Assembly (NCBI RefSeq): GCF_006715485.1
Contig: NZ_VFNH01000004.1
Location: 372,001-436,000 of the forward strand
Reading direction: 5' to 3'
Source of the DNA: Herbaspirillum sp. SJZ107
GTDB taxonomy: Bacteria; Pseudomonadota; Gammaproteobacteria; Burkholderiales; Burkholderiaceae_D
Length of the DNA stretch: 64,000 bases
The position numbers were made by a program, and so were the translations under genes. Positions 52,216-61,851 of the stretch are shown one piece after another. Below the pieces are notes generated by a model. That model did not search any database. It saw nothing but the letters and a program-made list of their open reading frames with translations, and was not told the origin of the DNA. Numbering within the stretch: the first letter of the stretch is position 1; the number at the start of each line of letters is the position of its first letter.

Positions 52216-52870
52216 TGTCTGATTAAAGTTGTTCCGATATGTCGGGTCATGGCGTTGCTGAAATGTGTCTCTGACCTCGCTTGAAATTAAAAAATTTCCT
52301 TTGCATGTTCTGTCGAGTTTTGGATATTATATTTTGAAAAGTCTGCGAACGAGCTTTGGTCGACTTGAGCGTTGCTTGGCTGCGACAGATCAAGAAAAAA
52401 TTAATGTGCATGACCTGTTAGCAGATATTCTGTTGATGTGGCATATGTAATTGAGTGTCAACCTGTACATAAAACCCGCAACTTCTCGCGCATCATTCGG
52501 CTGTTCCCACAACTCCCTGATCGCTGAAGATGCTGCATTCAAAGCTCTTGAATGCGACGTAGACGTCGCAGACGCTGAGGATATCTCCTGTCTTCGCCGT
52601 CTGGTAGTGGCACATGAACGCGTCAAAATGCATGATATGGAATGCTGGCCGAATTCCTTTTCCATCGGCTGCCAGTCAGGCTTGTAGAGATTAGTCAAAG
52701 GGAAGTGGCAACTCTGGTTACGTCGACCAGGAACCCTTAGCGCAGCGTTTGCTTGCCTGAAGAACAAGCATGGCCTTACACTGAGCTGTATGGAACGGCC
52801 GAGTTCCGCCAATCGCAGACGTTTGCTGGCCAGTCTTGTTGACGAATAGCTGCCCGCCGACCGATTATGA
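52216..52870. other. Intergenic stretch with decayed sequence
   Basis: This 655-bp stretch has no gene I can support. Its left part is AT-rich and probably holds the promoter of the protease pair. A plus-strand frame at 52451-52687 (start GTG-like, ending SIGCQSGL) and a minus-strand frame at 52390-52812 show no domain; both may be remnants. The right part contains one copy of an imperfect repeat that recurs near 59.2 kb. Confidence 0.45.
52735..52815. repeat. Imperfect dispersed repeat, copy A
   Basis: This segment shares CCTTAGCGCAGC, TTTGCTT, the ACACTGA-CTGTAT block and GAACGGCCGAGTTC with a segment at 59172-59250 in the same orientation, at roughly 75-80% identity by eye. Together the two copies bracket the three-gene exported-protein operon. 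Their nature, an insertion-sequence end or an old repeat, is not clear. Confidence 0.6.
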
Positions 52871-54247
52871 CTATCGCTTCTTCAGCGCTAACCCCAACCG
52901 CTTGCGAATTTGCGGATCGGCTTCCGCTAGGAGTACTGTGAATGCAGCGTCAAATGCATCTCGGAAATCTGCTTCCTGTAACTGGAGATCGGTTTTAGCC
53001 ACTTCCGCAAACACCGGCGCAAGAGCCTTGATTCGGTCAGCTGCAGTGGGGTGATTCACGTCACTGAACTTCCACCCTCCAGCCTCAGTACCGTAAGCGT
53101 TCGCAGCATCAAGTATTCGAAATGTCATGTGGGGCGCGGCGGCGGCCACCATGATTTTTATAGGGTCATCCTCTTGCTCGGCTGACCAGATCATTAGCTT
53201 AAACCCAAGGGCATCAGCCTCCAACTCCTGTTTCCTGGTACGCAACTGTGCCTTGAGTATCGCAGAAGGGTCTTCTGCCTGGGTATTGGGAGCAAGGGGT
53301 AAAACGTGGGTACTGCGGTCGCCTCGTGCTTGAGCCGTAGCAGGTTTATCGTTTTTATGGCTGCCGGCCATATAAAACTGAACAGATTGATCGCTGACGT
53401 GAGCGAGAATGACGTGCGCCTCCTCATGTGAAATAAGAAACTGGTCCATTGCGGTCACCAATCTCGCATGCAAATGATTGTGGGTTTCATCTAAGGTAAC
53501 CTCAATCGCCCCGGCCGAGCTTCCCTCCCGGACTAAACGAACCATAGCGTCGGCGAAGTTTTCAACAATATAGGGGTGCTCGTGCAGCCGGTTACGGATA
53601 GCGGATTTGGAGTAATCCAGGCCAACGGACGCGCCGACTGTGATTGGAATGGAATCCGTAATAGCTTTGGACATCGCCCCGGTGAAAAAAAAGAGATCTC
53701 TATTGAGAATAACCACAGGGTTTTTGATTCCAGGGGGCAAGATTGCTTGAGCATCCAGCGTTCCAGTCGGCAATGATCCAAACCGGGTTTCAGGTGACCT
53801 TGGGAATTTTTTTAAGCGTACTTTGTCCAAGTCTTTCAGGTAGAGGTTAATCAAGGAAATAAAGAGCGGGGCTTCGAAGCGAGTCGGCAAGGCAAGGCAG
53901 GGCAAGGTCTTCATCATCTCGACAACCAAGTCAGGATCGAGGGCGCATTGTTTTCGTAACGCAGGGTTGGGACATGCCTTGCGTGCACGCGCCAGGAGCT
54001 CTGCAAAAGTATTCACCGACCGCGGCTTCTCCAATTCAGCTCGAGAATAAGGATCGGTAAGAGACGGATTTTGCCTATAGATGCTGTGCTGCTGTTCCTC
54101 CAGATATTTGTATGCAGGATCCGTGTCCGACTTATAACTTATCTGATCAGGACACCTTTCCGGTCGTGGGGTTATCTCGTCGGCAATTGACCACTTTGTG
54201 AAAGCCGTCATAGCGCATAGCGCCGCAAAGTAGGCAAATCTGAACAT
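52871..54247 (-). CDS. Exported HExxH/ELEAD metalloprotease
   Basis: This 458-residue protein has a signal peptide (MFRFAYFAALCAMTAFTKWS, then IADE). The zinc motif is LISHEEAHVILAH (HEEAH) and the third ligand region is KQELEADALGFKLM, as in M48-type gluzincins. A further NHPTAADRI block near the C terminus is shared with M48 peptidases. I chose ATG 54247 because GAGG stands 6 nt before it; the longer frame starts inside the preceding gene. It lies 7 nt after the metzincin gene and is the last of three cotranscribed exported proteins. Confidence 0.78.
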   Translation of the reverse strand: MFRFAYFAALCAMTAFTKWSIADEITPRPERCPDQISYKSDTDPAYKYLEEQQHSIYRQNPSLTDPYSRAELEKPRSVNTFAELLARARKACPNPALRKQCALDPDLVVEMMKTLPCLALPTRFEAPLFISLINLYLKDLDKVRLKKFPRSPETRFGSLPTGTLDAQAILPPGIKNPVVILNRDLFFFTGAMSKAITDSIPITVGASVGLDYSKSAIRNRLHEHPYIVENFADAMVRLVREGSSAGAIEVTLDETHNHLHARLVTAMDQFLISHEEAHVILAHVSDQSVQFYMAGSHKNDKPATAQARGDRSTHVLPLAPNTQAEDPSAILKAQLRTRKQELEADALGFKLMIWSAEQEDDPIKIMVAAAAPHMTFRILDAANAYGTEAGGWKFSDVNHPTAADRIKALAPVFAEVAKTDLQLQEADFRDAFDAAFTVLLAEADPQIRKRLGLALKKR

Positions 54248-54254
54248 GCTTGCC

Positions 54255-55232
54255 TCATCTATTGAGTGCTGCTGCACCGAACGGCGAGCTCACAGTACGG
54301 TAATTCGAAAGATAGAATTGCTTGTCCCCTGCGGATAGCACTGTTGACCAGCTCTTGCCATGATCACCCATGGGCTTGCATGCGGATTTCCTTCCCGACT
54401 TGTAATAACTGTCAGGGAAATAGTACAGCATCACCGACATTCTATCAGTGGTAGGGCTAGTGACGAGTTTTGCTTCCAATGGACCTGCCTGCTGCCCCAG
54501 GATCTGAATATAGTACTGCGCGTCCATATTGAAACGTGCTTGTTCTTCGCTCAATTCGTTCGGCGTGCCCATCAAGTAATTGATAATGACAGGCAGCTTA
54601 AGATCTTGTTGGCACTGTGCGTTGAAGTGCTCGTGTGAAAGCCCGATCGCATGACCGAACTCATGCAGGATGGTGGTATGTTCGTAGGAGATGGCCCACT
54701 CATTGGAATTTTTTCCGTCATAGTACTTCGTCAGAGTATTCGTAAATCCTTCAAAATTCATCGTCGAATCGCTTGGATTTGCATTCACCGCGAGCACGCC
54801 GATAAGGGACCAATATCCTTTTTCGTTAAAAGCGATTCTGATATTTGCGGCTGGCGACGTATCTTTCCGCGACCATAGCCTGTACTTGCCGGCATCATCT
54901 TTGAATGAAAAGCGCATTTGACCACCCACGTCGGTCCATTCGCTGGCAGTTTTCTCGATGAGTCGATAGAGCTCATCCGTTCCGCCGTTAAAAGCGATCG
55001 TGATAACTTGCTGCTTCTTCCACGCAAGTCCTGGCGAACCCACCAATCTATGGCTGCGGAACATCTTGCGCAGCATCGCAGGCGGAATTGAATCCAGCCT
55101 CTTATCGACGGATGGCGAGGCTGGAGTTTGCCCCATCCGTTTGGCATTCGATTGTGCTGAGACCCCCGCTGCGCACATTACACAGGCAGTGAAAATAGAA
55201 GCGGTGTGTTTCATCGCCTTATCGATATTCAT
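54255..55232 (-). CDS. Exported astacin-like zinc metalloprotease
   Basis: This 325-residue exported protein has a signal peptide (SIFTACVMCAAGVSAQS) and a full metzincin zinc site, TTILHEFGHAIGLSHEHFN, i.e. HExxHxxGxxHE. A Met-turn-like SVMLYYF follows. The pattern is closest to astacin (M12A). A GAGGGGGG ribosome site precedes the ATG. It follows the large lipoprotein gene by 39 nt and is 7 nt from the next metalloprotease, so it is the middle gene of an operon. Confidence 0.82.
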   Translation of the reverse strand: MNIDKAMKHTASIFTACVMCAAGVSAQSNAKRMGQTPASPSVDKRLDSIPPAMLRKMFRSHRLVGSPGLAWKKQQVITIAFNGGTDELYRLIEKTASEWTDVGGQMRFSFKDDAGKYRLWSRKDTSPAANIRIAFNEKGYWSLIGVLAVNANPSDSTMNFEGFTNTLTKYYDGKNSNEWAISYEHTTILHEFGHAIGLSHEHFNAQCQQDLKLPVIINYLMGTPNELSEEQARFNMDAQYYIQILGQQAGPLEAKLVTSPTTDRMSVMLYYFPDSYYKSGRKSACKPMGDHGKSWSTVLSAGDKQFYLSNYRTVSSPFGAAALNR

Positions 55233-55271
55233 GTTCCCCCCTCAGAACGATCAATGGCCGGCCGGTCCCGG

Positions 55272-58200
55272 CTATTTGTATTGGCCGCACACCGCCGGCA
55301 CGTCGAGATGGATCGACTTGTTCGACCTGGTTTTCAGTTCAAGATTCAAGGGGGTGGCTAGATCCGCAGGGCTTGCCACTGTCTTGGGGGGAAAGCCGAC
55401 AAATTCCACATCCGCACTCTGGTTGGCAGCGTTGACGCGGACCGACTTTGCGGCAAGCGTGAACTTTAGCTGAGTGCTGGCGAGCGTGGCGGACATCAGG
55501 TAAGGCGCCGCAGCCCCTACCAGCTGTAGCGTCCCTGAGGCGGCGCACACATCGAGCGGCGCGTTCACCACGTGCAGTTGGAGGGAGGAGTTTGAACCCG
55601 CGTCGCACGCACCCTGCCAGACATGGACTGACGTCACAGCGGCCTGGCCGGTGCGCGGCGGTTTCACGTCTGGCTTGTCGGAAGACAGCACCAGAGGCAC
55701 TTCGCCGCCGGTCCCTTTGGTCAGCGGCTTATCGAGCATCAGCTCCAGCAGATCTTCATTCCTCACGTTGATTGTCAGGCCAGAGCTTCCCAACCATGCG
55801 GAATGGATCGCGTCCAGATGCCGCCCGCTCACTATCAGATGCGCCTTCCCATCGCAGGCACTGATATGGTTCGGGACCACAGTACTAATAGACGGTAAGC
55901 CATCATCCGCAGCCGGTGCGCCACAGCTGCCGGCGTCAGACCGCTTGCCGTGGATGGGCACACTCCAGGTCGCTGAACCATCCGGCGTCGGGATCACCAG
56001 GTTCGCGGTTTTCAGGCCGGGCTGAATCTTCGAGATATCGAAAGTGGCCATCACGCCCTGCATGTCCGGCATAACGTTGATCGAGCTCGCCGCCACGCCT
56101 TCAAGAAATGCCGCTGGGGCACGCCACAGGAAGGCGCCCTTGATCAGGAATGTGGTCTCGCCGGCGCAATCCGCCACCATCTTTGGCTGGACATCGCTGA
56201 TGCGGGCCGACGGCAGATGCAGGCTGTTCGATCCGCCGATTTCATCCGCGTGCTCAGCGTTGAGCAGCATTTGAGTCAGGCCGTCCATATCTGCGGAAGT
56301 GTGGCGGATCGGTACCACGAACGCGGCACCCTTGGGATCGAGTGCAGTGAGCGCGATCCCTGCGCCCGACTTCCAGTTCGGTGCCCATTCGGCCCGGCTT
56401 GTCAATTGGATATGCGGCCACCAGCCCGGCATCGAGATGTCGGCGGTCAGCTCGTATGGCGACAGCTTGTGTTCGAGCGCCAGCGCATTCTTGCCAGGGT
56501 CGATCACCACATTGGGCCCGAGCACCCACCCGAAGCGCGGATTGCGCGTTTCCCGGCGGTCTACACTGTCGACGGTGTTGAAATCCGCGAAACTCGAATA
56601 GCCGACCACCAGGGGAATGCGCTCCAAGGCGTCGGCCTTGCCTGCCACTGACTTCATGTAGCCACCCGAAAGGCCTGCGCCGACGCCTTGCAAAGGCAGG
56701 GTAGCAGCCAGCGAAGCTGCCAACTGCACTGCATCTGCAGCGCGTGCGGCCGTAGAGACCCGTTGCATGAGCGCTTGGGGTGTGACCGCATAGGTCGTCA
56801 GGCGCCCGCGCGCGGTCCAGTGGCCGTCGGCTTCGGTGAACAGAGCACGTATGAACGCGTCAGGCACCAGATCGGCCGTGGATGCGCCCAGGTGCGTCCT
56901 AAGATCGTCGCCGCACCCCAAGCGGTCGGCGTGATGCTGTAAGGCGTCGATGGCGTCGAGCAGTCGACGGGTTTCCCTGGCCGTGTGATACAGGGGCGAC
57001 TCCGGCGCCCGCACGGTCTCGGGCAACGCGACGAGTGCCCAGGTCGTGATGCGTTGCAGGCGTTGCAGGCCTGCCCTGTTGGTGAGCGCGCGCGACAGGT
57101 CGTCTCCGGTGGTACGGCCCAGGGCGACGACGCATGCCTCGCGTTGCTTGGCGCCATATGGAATCATCTTCAGCATATCGACAAGGGCTTCCATCCGGTC
57201 GGCAAGGGTATCGTCGTTCGCGGCTTGTATGAGCCGTCGCAGCTGGGCCGGCGTGTAGGCGGGAGGGAACGGCACCAGCACGCGCGGGCATGGCGACGGC
57301 GTCAAACCATCGGAGTCAATGCTAACCTGACAGCGTGTGGCTTGCGGCGATGGCGGCGGCGCTTTTCGAGCCGGCGGCGCACGGTCTGAACCGAGCGGTA
57401 TCTGTTTAGTGAGCGGCAGGATGAGACCAAAAGCCGCCCCGTTTCCCACTATCACCACCTTGTCCGTGGCGAGCGGCGGTTGCGGCGTGCCAGCGGCGGG
57501 GGCGGGGGCGGCGGTCAGGTCGCCCACGTTGATGGCCATGAGCGTTAGCATGCGGCCCTCGAGGGCGAGTTGCATGATGCCCTGGTCCACCACTTTGCCT
57601 TGCGCCGGATTGAGCACATTCGTGGCATGGTCCAGCCACTGGAAATACAGCGGTTCGACCTCCTTCCGGATCCGGCCGCTGTCATAGGCGGGGCGGACCA
57701 GATCGACATCGAGGACACCCAATTCGTTGTTGGCCTCCCCGGGCAGCACGGTGGCGTCGAGCTGCAGCCTGAACAGCGAATTTGGGCCAATGTCATGGAG
57801 CGCGTCGAGCGACACTGCATTGATGCTGGCCTGCAGTTCGCGCCGGTAGGCCTGGCGATCGGCAAAGATGTCGCGCGGGGAACCGGCCACGCTGCTCGTA
57901 CGCGGCCCGGACGCAGTGCGGTCGAGCTGTGCCTGCACACCCGTGATCAGTGCCGACAGGGCGGCGGCTGTCTCCTTGGCCGTATTGATCGCGGGCGTCG
58001 TGGTCGCATCATAAGCGGCAGTCGCTGCGGTCAATTTCGTGCTGGAGACTTCCTTCTGGTCCGCTAGCTTGGCCTTGAGAAGCTCTACGTCTCGCTGAGT
58101 CTGCGCCAGATCGCCGCGCAGTTGTTCCAGGACGATTTGCTGTTTGATGACGTTGGTCTCGTCCAGGAAGCGGGCGTTTTGTCTTGCCCCAGCGTCAAAC

Positions 58201-58514
58201 GACAAACCGAGCGCGGCAGACATTGTGCTGATGGTTTCGAGCTCGCGCGCAATGTCGGCGGAGAAGGTCACGGTCTCGCTGGCCGTTAGCTGGCGGTTGA
58301 GGTAATCGAGTTCGCTGCGCCTTTCGTTGATCAATGCATGCCGTGGGAATAGCTTGGCATCCGAGACCAGGATGCTGGCCCGCCGCGGCGTGCCGGAAAA
58401 CTCCAGCTGTGTCAGGTTCTGATTGTAGATGTCCGGAGAGCGGCAAGCGGACAATGCGGCCAGGGCCGCGATTGCACACATGGTAGCGGTAGTACGGCGG
58501 TTAAAGTTCCTCAA
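55272..58514 (-). CDS. Large lipoprotein of unknown family
   Basis: This 1080-residue protein has a lipobox LAALSAC near residue 24, so it is probably anchored in the outer membrane. Residues 60-200 are coiled-coil-like (VLEQLRGDLAQTQRDVELLK). A Pro/Ala-rich stretch follows in the middle. The C-terminal third has repeated Ig-like beta units, with ISTVVPNHISACDGKAHLIV and SGRHLDAIHSAWLG resembling IPT/TIG domains. It starts with TTG behind a GGGGGG ribosome site. It is the first gene of a three-gene operon with two exported metalloproteases, which may use it as scaffold or substrate. I do not recognise the family. Confidence 0.75.
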   Translation of the reverse strand: MRNFNRRTTATMCAIAALAALSACRSPDIYNQNLTQLEFSGTPRRASILVSDAKLFPRHALINERRSELDYLNRQLTASETVTFSADIARELETISTMSAALGLSFDAGARQNARFLDETNVIKQQIVLEQLRGDLAQTQRDVELLKAKLADQKEVSSTKLTAATAAYDATTTPAINTAKETAAALSALITGVQAQLDRTASGPRTSSVAGSPRDIFADRQAYRRELQASINAVSLDALHDIGPNSLFRLQLDATVLPGEANNELGVLDVDLVRPAYDSGRIRKEVEPLYFQWLDHATNVLNPAQGKVVDQGIMQLALEGRMLTLMAINVGDLTAAPAPAAGTPQPPLATDKVVIVGNGAAFGLILPLTKQIPLGSDRAPPARKAPPPSPQATRCQVSIDSDGLTPSPCPRVLVPFPPAYTPAQLRRLIQAANDDTLADRMEALVDMLKMIPYGAKQREACVVALGRTTGDDLSRALTNRAGLQRLQRITTWALVALPETVRAPESPLYHTARETRRLLDAIDALQHHADRLGCGDDLRTHLGASTADLVPDAFIRALFTEADGHWTARGRLTTYAVTPQALMQRVSTAARAADAVQLAASLAATLPLQGVGAGLSGGYMKSVAGKADALERIPLVVGYSSFADFNTVDSVDRRETRNPRFGWVLGPNVVIDPGKNALALEHKLSPYELTADISMPGWWPHIQLTSRAEWAPNWKSGAGIALTALDPKGAAFVVPIRHTSADMDGLTQMLLNAEHADEIGGSNSLHLPSARISDVQPKMVADCAGETTFLIKGAFLWRAPAAFLEGVAASSINVMPDMQGVMATFDISKIQPGLKTANLVIPTPDGSATWSVPIHGKRSDAGSCGAPAADDGLPSISTVVPNHISACDGKAHLIVSGRHLDAIHSAWLGSSGLTINVRNEDLLELMLDKPLTKGTGGEVPLVLSSDKPDVKPPRTGQAAVTSVHVWQGACDAGSNSSLQLHVVNAPLDVCAASGTLQLVGAAAPYLMSATLASTQLKFTLAAKSVRVNAANQSADVEFVGFPPKTVASPADLATPLNLELKTRSNKSIHLDVPAVCGQYK

Positions 58515-59289
58515 GATAACCCCCCGGTTTGCGACGCAGCAGCGTTCATCCGGCGATGATGCATCGCAAAGGCGAAAGTTGTCTATTCTTTAATCATAAT
58601 GTAAATATATTATTTTCATAATAACGTACCAACAAATCCGTCCTAAAACAATAAAGTTTCCCACAACAACCACGGTCTATCAGCGCACCGGTGGCTTGTC
58701 CAGGTAGCAAAAAGGTTCAACACTGAGCCATACCGACCGTCCGGTATCGCTCGGGCCCGTTTGGTCGAGAAGGATGGTAGCCGCCCGGGAGTGCCCGTTG
58801 ATGAAGTAGGCCTTGCATCACACGATATAGGACAAGAATGCCTGAACTGGGTAGTCCACGGTGGGCTGAGCCGCACGATGCGTACGGCAGCGCCGCAAAG
58901 ATTCCTTAGCTTCTTCGACCGCCATCGGTTTTGCCCAGCGATGACGGCATTTCCCAACTGTAGTTCAGCCTGTAGAGCCCTTTCTAATCAAAGCAACGTG
59001 TACTCGGCTTCGTTATGCGAATCGCTCAGATTTCCCTTAACTTAAGCGGGAGCTTCTGTCCGGCAAGGCGCCCTTTGTTCCAGGGCACTGCAACTTTGGC
59101 ATTGCTAGAGATCGAATCCATGCGGCTTCCGTAATTGTGGAGTTTCATCGTGGGCACCCGATGAGCCGAAAGCCTTAGCGCAGCCTTTGCTTACCTTAAG
59201 AGCAACCACGATCGTACACTGAACTGTATCGAACGGCCGAGTTCGGCACGTTGCCCTTGGAGCGCGTGACCGTGTTGGCGCGAGTTGCA
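58515..59289. other. Promoter region and decayed sequence before vsr
   Basis: The left 110 bp is AT-rich (58575-58625) and is the likely promoter of the minus-strand lipoprotein operon. The middle (58640-58960) shows no supported gene; an open minus-strand frame of 104 codons there has no domain. The right part holds copy B of the repeat also found near 52.8 kb and then the convergent 3' end of vsr. Confidence 0.5.
59172..59250. repeat. Imperfect dispersed repeat, copy B
   Basis: This is the second copy of the repeat at 52735-52815, in the same orientation. The shared blocks are CCTTAGCGCAGC, TTTGCTT, ACACTGA-CTGTAT and GAACGGCCGAGTTC. It lies 40 nt before the 3' end of vsr. Copies A and B flank the three-gene exported-protein operon. 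Confidence 0.6.
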
Positions 59290-59730
59290 TCAACAGACGA
59301 GCGGGTCGGAAGAAGCGGCAGTGTCACGAATCTCGTTTGCGAGGCGGTCAAGTCGCTCGGCAGGCGTGCGTCGCAGCTCGCACTCCCATACCACGATGAC
59401 CCGCCAGCCGGCTTCGCGCAGCATGTTCTCCTTGCGCGCGTCCCGTTCGGTGTTGGTGTCGAACTTCAGCTTCCACCGTTCGGCATTGCTGGCAGGTGTG
59501 GTCGCATACCGGCACCCCTGGTGACGGTGCCAGAAGCATCCGTGAACGAAAATTGCCACTTTATACTTCGGCAGAACGAGATCCGGGGAGCCCGGCAGCT
59601 TGCGTGCGTGCAGCCGATAGCGGAATCCCTGACGGTGCAGATATTTCCTGACCAGCATTTCCGGCTGAGTGTCCTTCGACCGGATGCCGGACATCATTCT
59701 TGATCGAGTGGCTGCATCGACTATGTCCAT
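59290..59730 (-). CDS. vsr: Very short patch repair endonuclease (Vsr)
   Basis: Vsr nicks beside T:G mismatches that arise when 5-methylcytosine deaminates. The 146-residue protein has MMSGIRSKDTQPEMLVRKYL, the catalytic PGSPDLVLPKYKVAIFVHGC and FWHRHQGC, plus the tail GWRVIVVWECELRR. All fit the E. coli Vsr active site. I chose ATG 59730; the longer frame upstream has no conserved residues. It is divergent from the methyltransferase gene 47 nt away, its usual partner. Confidence 0.95.
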   Translation of the reverse strand: MDIVDAATRSRMMSGIRSKDTQPEMLVRKYLHRQGFRYRLHARKLPGSPDLVLPKYKVAIFVHGCFWHRHQGCRYATTPASNAERWKLKFDTNTERDARKENMLREAGWRVIVVWECELRRTPAERLDRLANEIRDTAASSDPLVC

Positions 59731-59777
59731 ATTTCTTGCTATCCTACGGCAACAGCCATTTTTGATGTAAAGCAAAG

Positions 59778-61448
59778 TTGTCGAGCCAATCAAAGTCCAT
59801 TAATTCGGATCACTTTCCAGTAGTTGATCTGTTCGCAGGCCCCGGCGGACTCGGGGAAGGCTTCTCGTCCATCAAGGGCGATCCCTTCAGGATCATTGTA
59901 TCTGCCGAAATGAATTCGGCCGCGCGCAAAACGCTTCGCCTGCGCGCGTTCTACCGGCTGCTCAAGCGCCGCGGTGGAAATGCTCTGGATTCCTATTATC
60001 AGTTTTGCAACGGCAAAACTCCCACTCCTCACAACGAGGCCAATCTGGGCGATTGGGAGGAGGCCGGTGAGGAAGCACGTCAGATCGAACTCGGCACTCC
60101 GAAGGGGAACGAGGAACTTGACGAGAAGATCAGCTCGCACGGACTGGGTCCCGACGTCCCCTGGGTTCTGATCGGCGGTCCGCCGTGTCAGGCGTACTCG
60201 ATCGTCGGCCGCGCACGCAATCGTGGAAACGTCGAGTACAAGGCGGAGGAAGACCACCGCCATTTCTTGTACAAGGAATACCTGAGGATCATCCAGAAGT
60301 ATCGGCCGTCCGTCTTCGTGATGGAAAACGTGAAGGGAATTCTCACGGCGTCCGTTGGCGGCAAGAAAATCTTCGAGACGATTCTTCGCGACCTGTCGGA
60401 CCCGGACAAGGCGATCGGGCAGGCCGTGAGCGGCCATGGATACCGTATTCACTCTTTGAGCTCCAGAACGCATTTTTCCCGCGGTGACGACCCACGGGAC
60501 ATCGATGCGCAGGACTTCGTCATCAAGGCCGAGGAACACGGGATCCCGCAGGCACGGCACAGGGTCATTCTGATCGGCGTGCGTGAGGACGTCGCTCGCG
60601 CGCCAGGACAGCTCGAGCGCCTGGAGGCGCCTGGTGTACGCAAAATTCTGCAGGGCTTGCCGCGCTTGCGCAGCGCACTCAGCAAGGAAGCGGACTCGAG
60701 CGAGGCATGGGCGGAAGTGGTCAAGGGCCACTTTTCGAGGATGGCGAAGGAGGTGGCGCGCAACGACATGCATCGCGACCTTCACGAGGCACTCACGGAG
60801 GCCTCCGTTGCCGTTCAGAGAGGACTTGGAACCGGAAGCGACCGGCTGGTCATGCGAAGCAGCAGCGCTGATTCGCCGACCCTGCTGAATGGTTGGTACC
60901 ACGACGCGAACCTTGTAGTATGGATGAATCACAGCGCCCGTGCGCACATGCGAAGCGATCTGCAGCGCTATGCGTACGCGTCCGCATACGCGCAGGCCTA
61001 CGGGCGCTCGCCGAAAGGCCACGTCGAATTCACCCTGGACGGGTTGCGGCCCAACCATGACAACTGGGAGTCGGGGAAATTCAAGGATCGCTTCAAGGTC
61101 CAGGTCGGGGACCGCGTGTCGACAACGATCACCAGTCACATCTCGAAGGATGGCCATTATTTCATCCACTACGATCCGACCCAGTGCCGCAGCCTGACCG
61201 TGCGCGAAGCGGCACGGCTGCAGACCTTCCCCGACAATTATTTCTTCGAGGGGAACCGTACCGAACAGTTCCACCAGGTGGGCAACGCGGTACCGCCACT
61301 TCTGGCAAACGGAATTGCTCAGCTCGTGTACAGGCTGCTTTCCGGTGAGGATGCGACTCCAACCGGGAACGAGCCTGGCGCCGGGACGCCGCGCGTTCAG
61401 ACTCAGCTGGATCTGGTGGAAGCAGGTGCGGCAGTCGAAGCGCTGTGA
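59778..61448 (+). CDS. dcm: DNA cytosine-C5 methyltransferase
   Basis: This enzyme methylates cytosine at C5 in a specific site. The 556-residue protein has motif I VVDLFAGPGGLGEGFSS, motif IV GGPPCQAYSIVGRARN (catalytic Cys), motif VI VFVMENVKGIL, motif VIII QARHRVILIGVRED, a target-recognition domain at about residues 300-440, and motif X FHQVGNAVPPLLANGIAQ. It starts at TTG 59778; no ATG is better placed. Length is larger than M.HhaI types because of the recognition domain. Vsr next door supports a Dcm-type role. It probably protects self DNA for the island's restriction activity. Confidence 0.94.
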   Translation: MSSQSKSINSDHFPVVDLFAGPGGLGEGFSSIKGDPFRIIVSAEMNSAARKTLRLRAFYRLLKRRGGNALDSYYQFCNGKTPTPHNEANLGDWEEAGEEARQIELGTPKGNEELDEKISSHGLGPDVPWVLIGGPPCQAYSIVGRARNRGNVEYKAEEDHRHFLYKEYLRIIQKYRPSVFVMENVKGILTASVGGKKIFETILRDLSDPDKAIGQAVSGHGYRIHSLSSRTHFSRGDDPRDIDAQDFVIKAEEHGIPQARHRVILIGVREDVARAPGQLERLEAPGVRKILQGLPRLRSALSKEADSSEAWAEVVKGHFSRMAKEVARNDMHRDLHEALTEASVAVQRGLGTGSDRLVMRSSSADSPTLLNGWYHDANLVVWMNHSARAHMRSDLQRYAYASAYAQAYGRSPKGHVEFTLDGLRPNHDNWESGKFKDRFKVQVGDRVSTTITSHISKDGHYFIHYDPTQCRSLTVREAARLQTFPDNYFFEGNRTEQFHQVGNAVPPLLANGIAQLVYRLLSGEDATPTGNEPGAGTPRVQTQLDLVEAGAAVEAL

Positions 61449-61851
61449 GAAGTGCGCAGCCGGCTTGCTGCCGGCTGCACGTGCTCGGTCGGAAAAGGGG
61501 AAGCGTCCCGGGTCCGGCTCCTGCTGCCATGATCTGCTGTGTCAGATATTTGCATCACGGCAAAAAAGTTGCTTCTTCTTCTGGTCATCCTGTTACAATA
61601 ACTGAACATCAATATATTTCCATGGAATAATATTAATGTTCAAAGGGATCGCCGGAATGAGTCTGGTTTCAAGCCCATTTCCCGATCATGGCTTCAACCG
61701 AGCTTCGAATGGCAGTCCGTCCGCGATGAGTGAAATTCCGTTCAGGGGTCAGCGCAAGTCGTTTTCGCTGGCCTCCCGGTGCACGGTCCTTTACAGTGGC
61801 GGGATGTTCGTGTCGCGGCGCCTCGCGCTGTGACCGGGTCCGGGCTGGCGC
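61449..61851. other. Stretch between methyltransferase and helicase genes
   Basis: These 403 bp contain a strong hairpin just after the dcm stop and an AT-rich promoter-like region around 61590-61640. A 65-codon open frame at 61636-61833 has no domain and no clear ribosome site. I see no further gene. Confidence 0.5.
61456..61478 (+). terminator. Hairpin after the methyltransferase gene
   Basis: GCAGCCGGC-TTGCT-GCCGGCTGC is a perfect 9-bp GC stem 7 nt after the dcm stop. No T run follows, so it may be only a stabilising hairpin or part of a Rho-dependent end. Confidence 0.45.

Noticed and set aside
52390..52812. Minus-strand 140-codon and plus-strand 78-codon frames
   Set aside because: No domain and no ribosome site; they overlap each other and the repeat.
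61636..61833. 65-codon frame between dcm and the NERD helicase
   Set aside because: Composition and lack of a ribosome site do not support a gene, though an AT-rich promoter precedes it.
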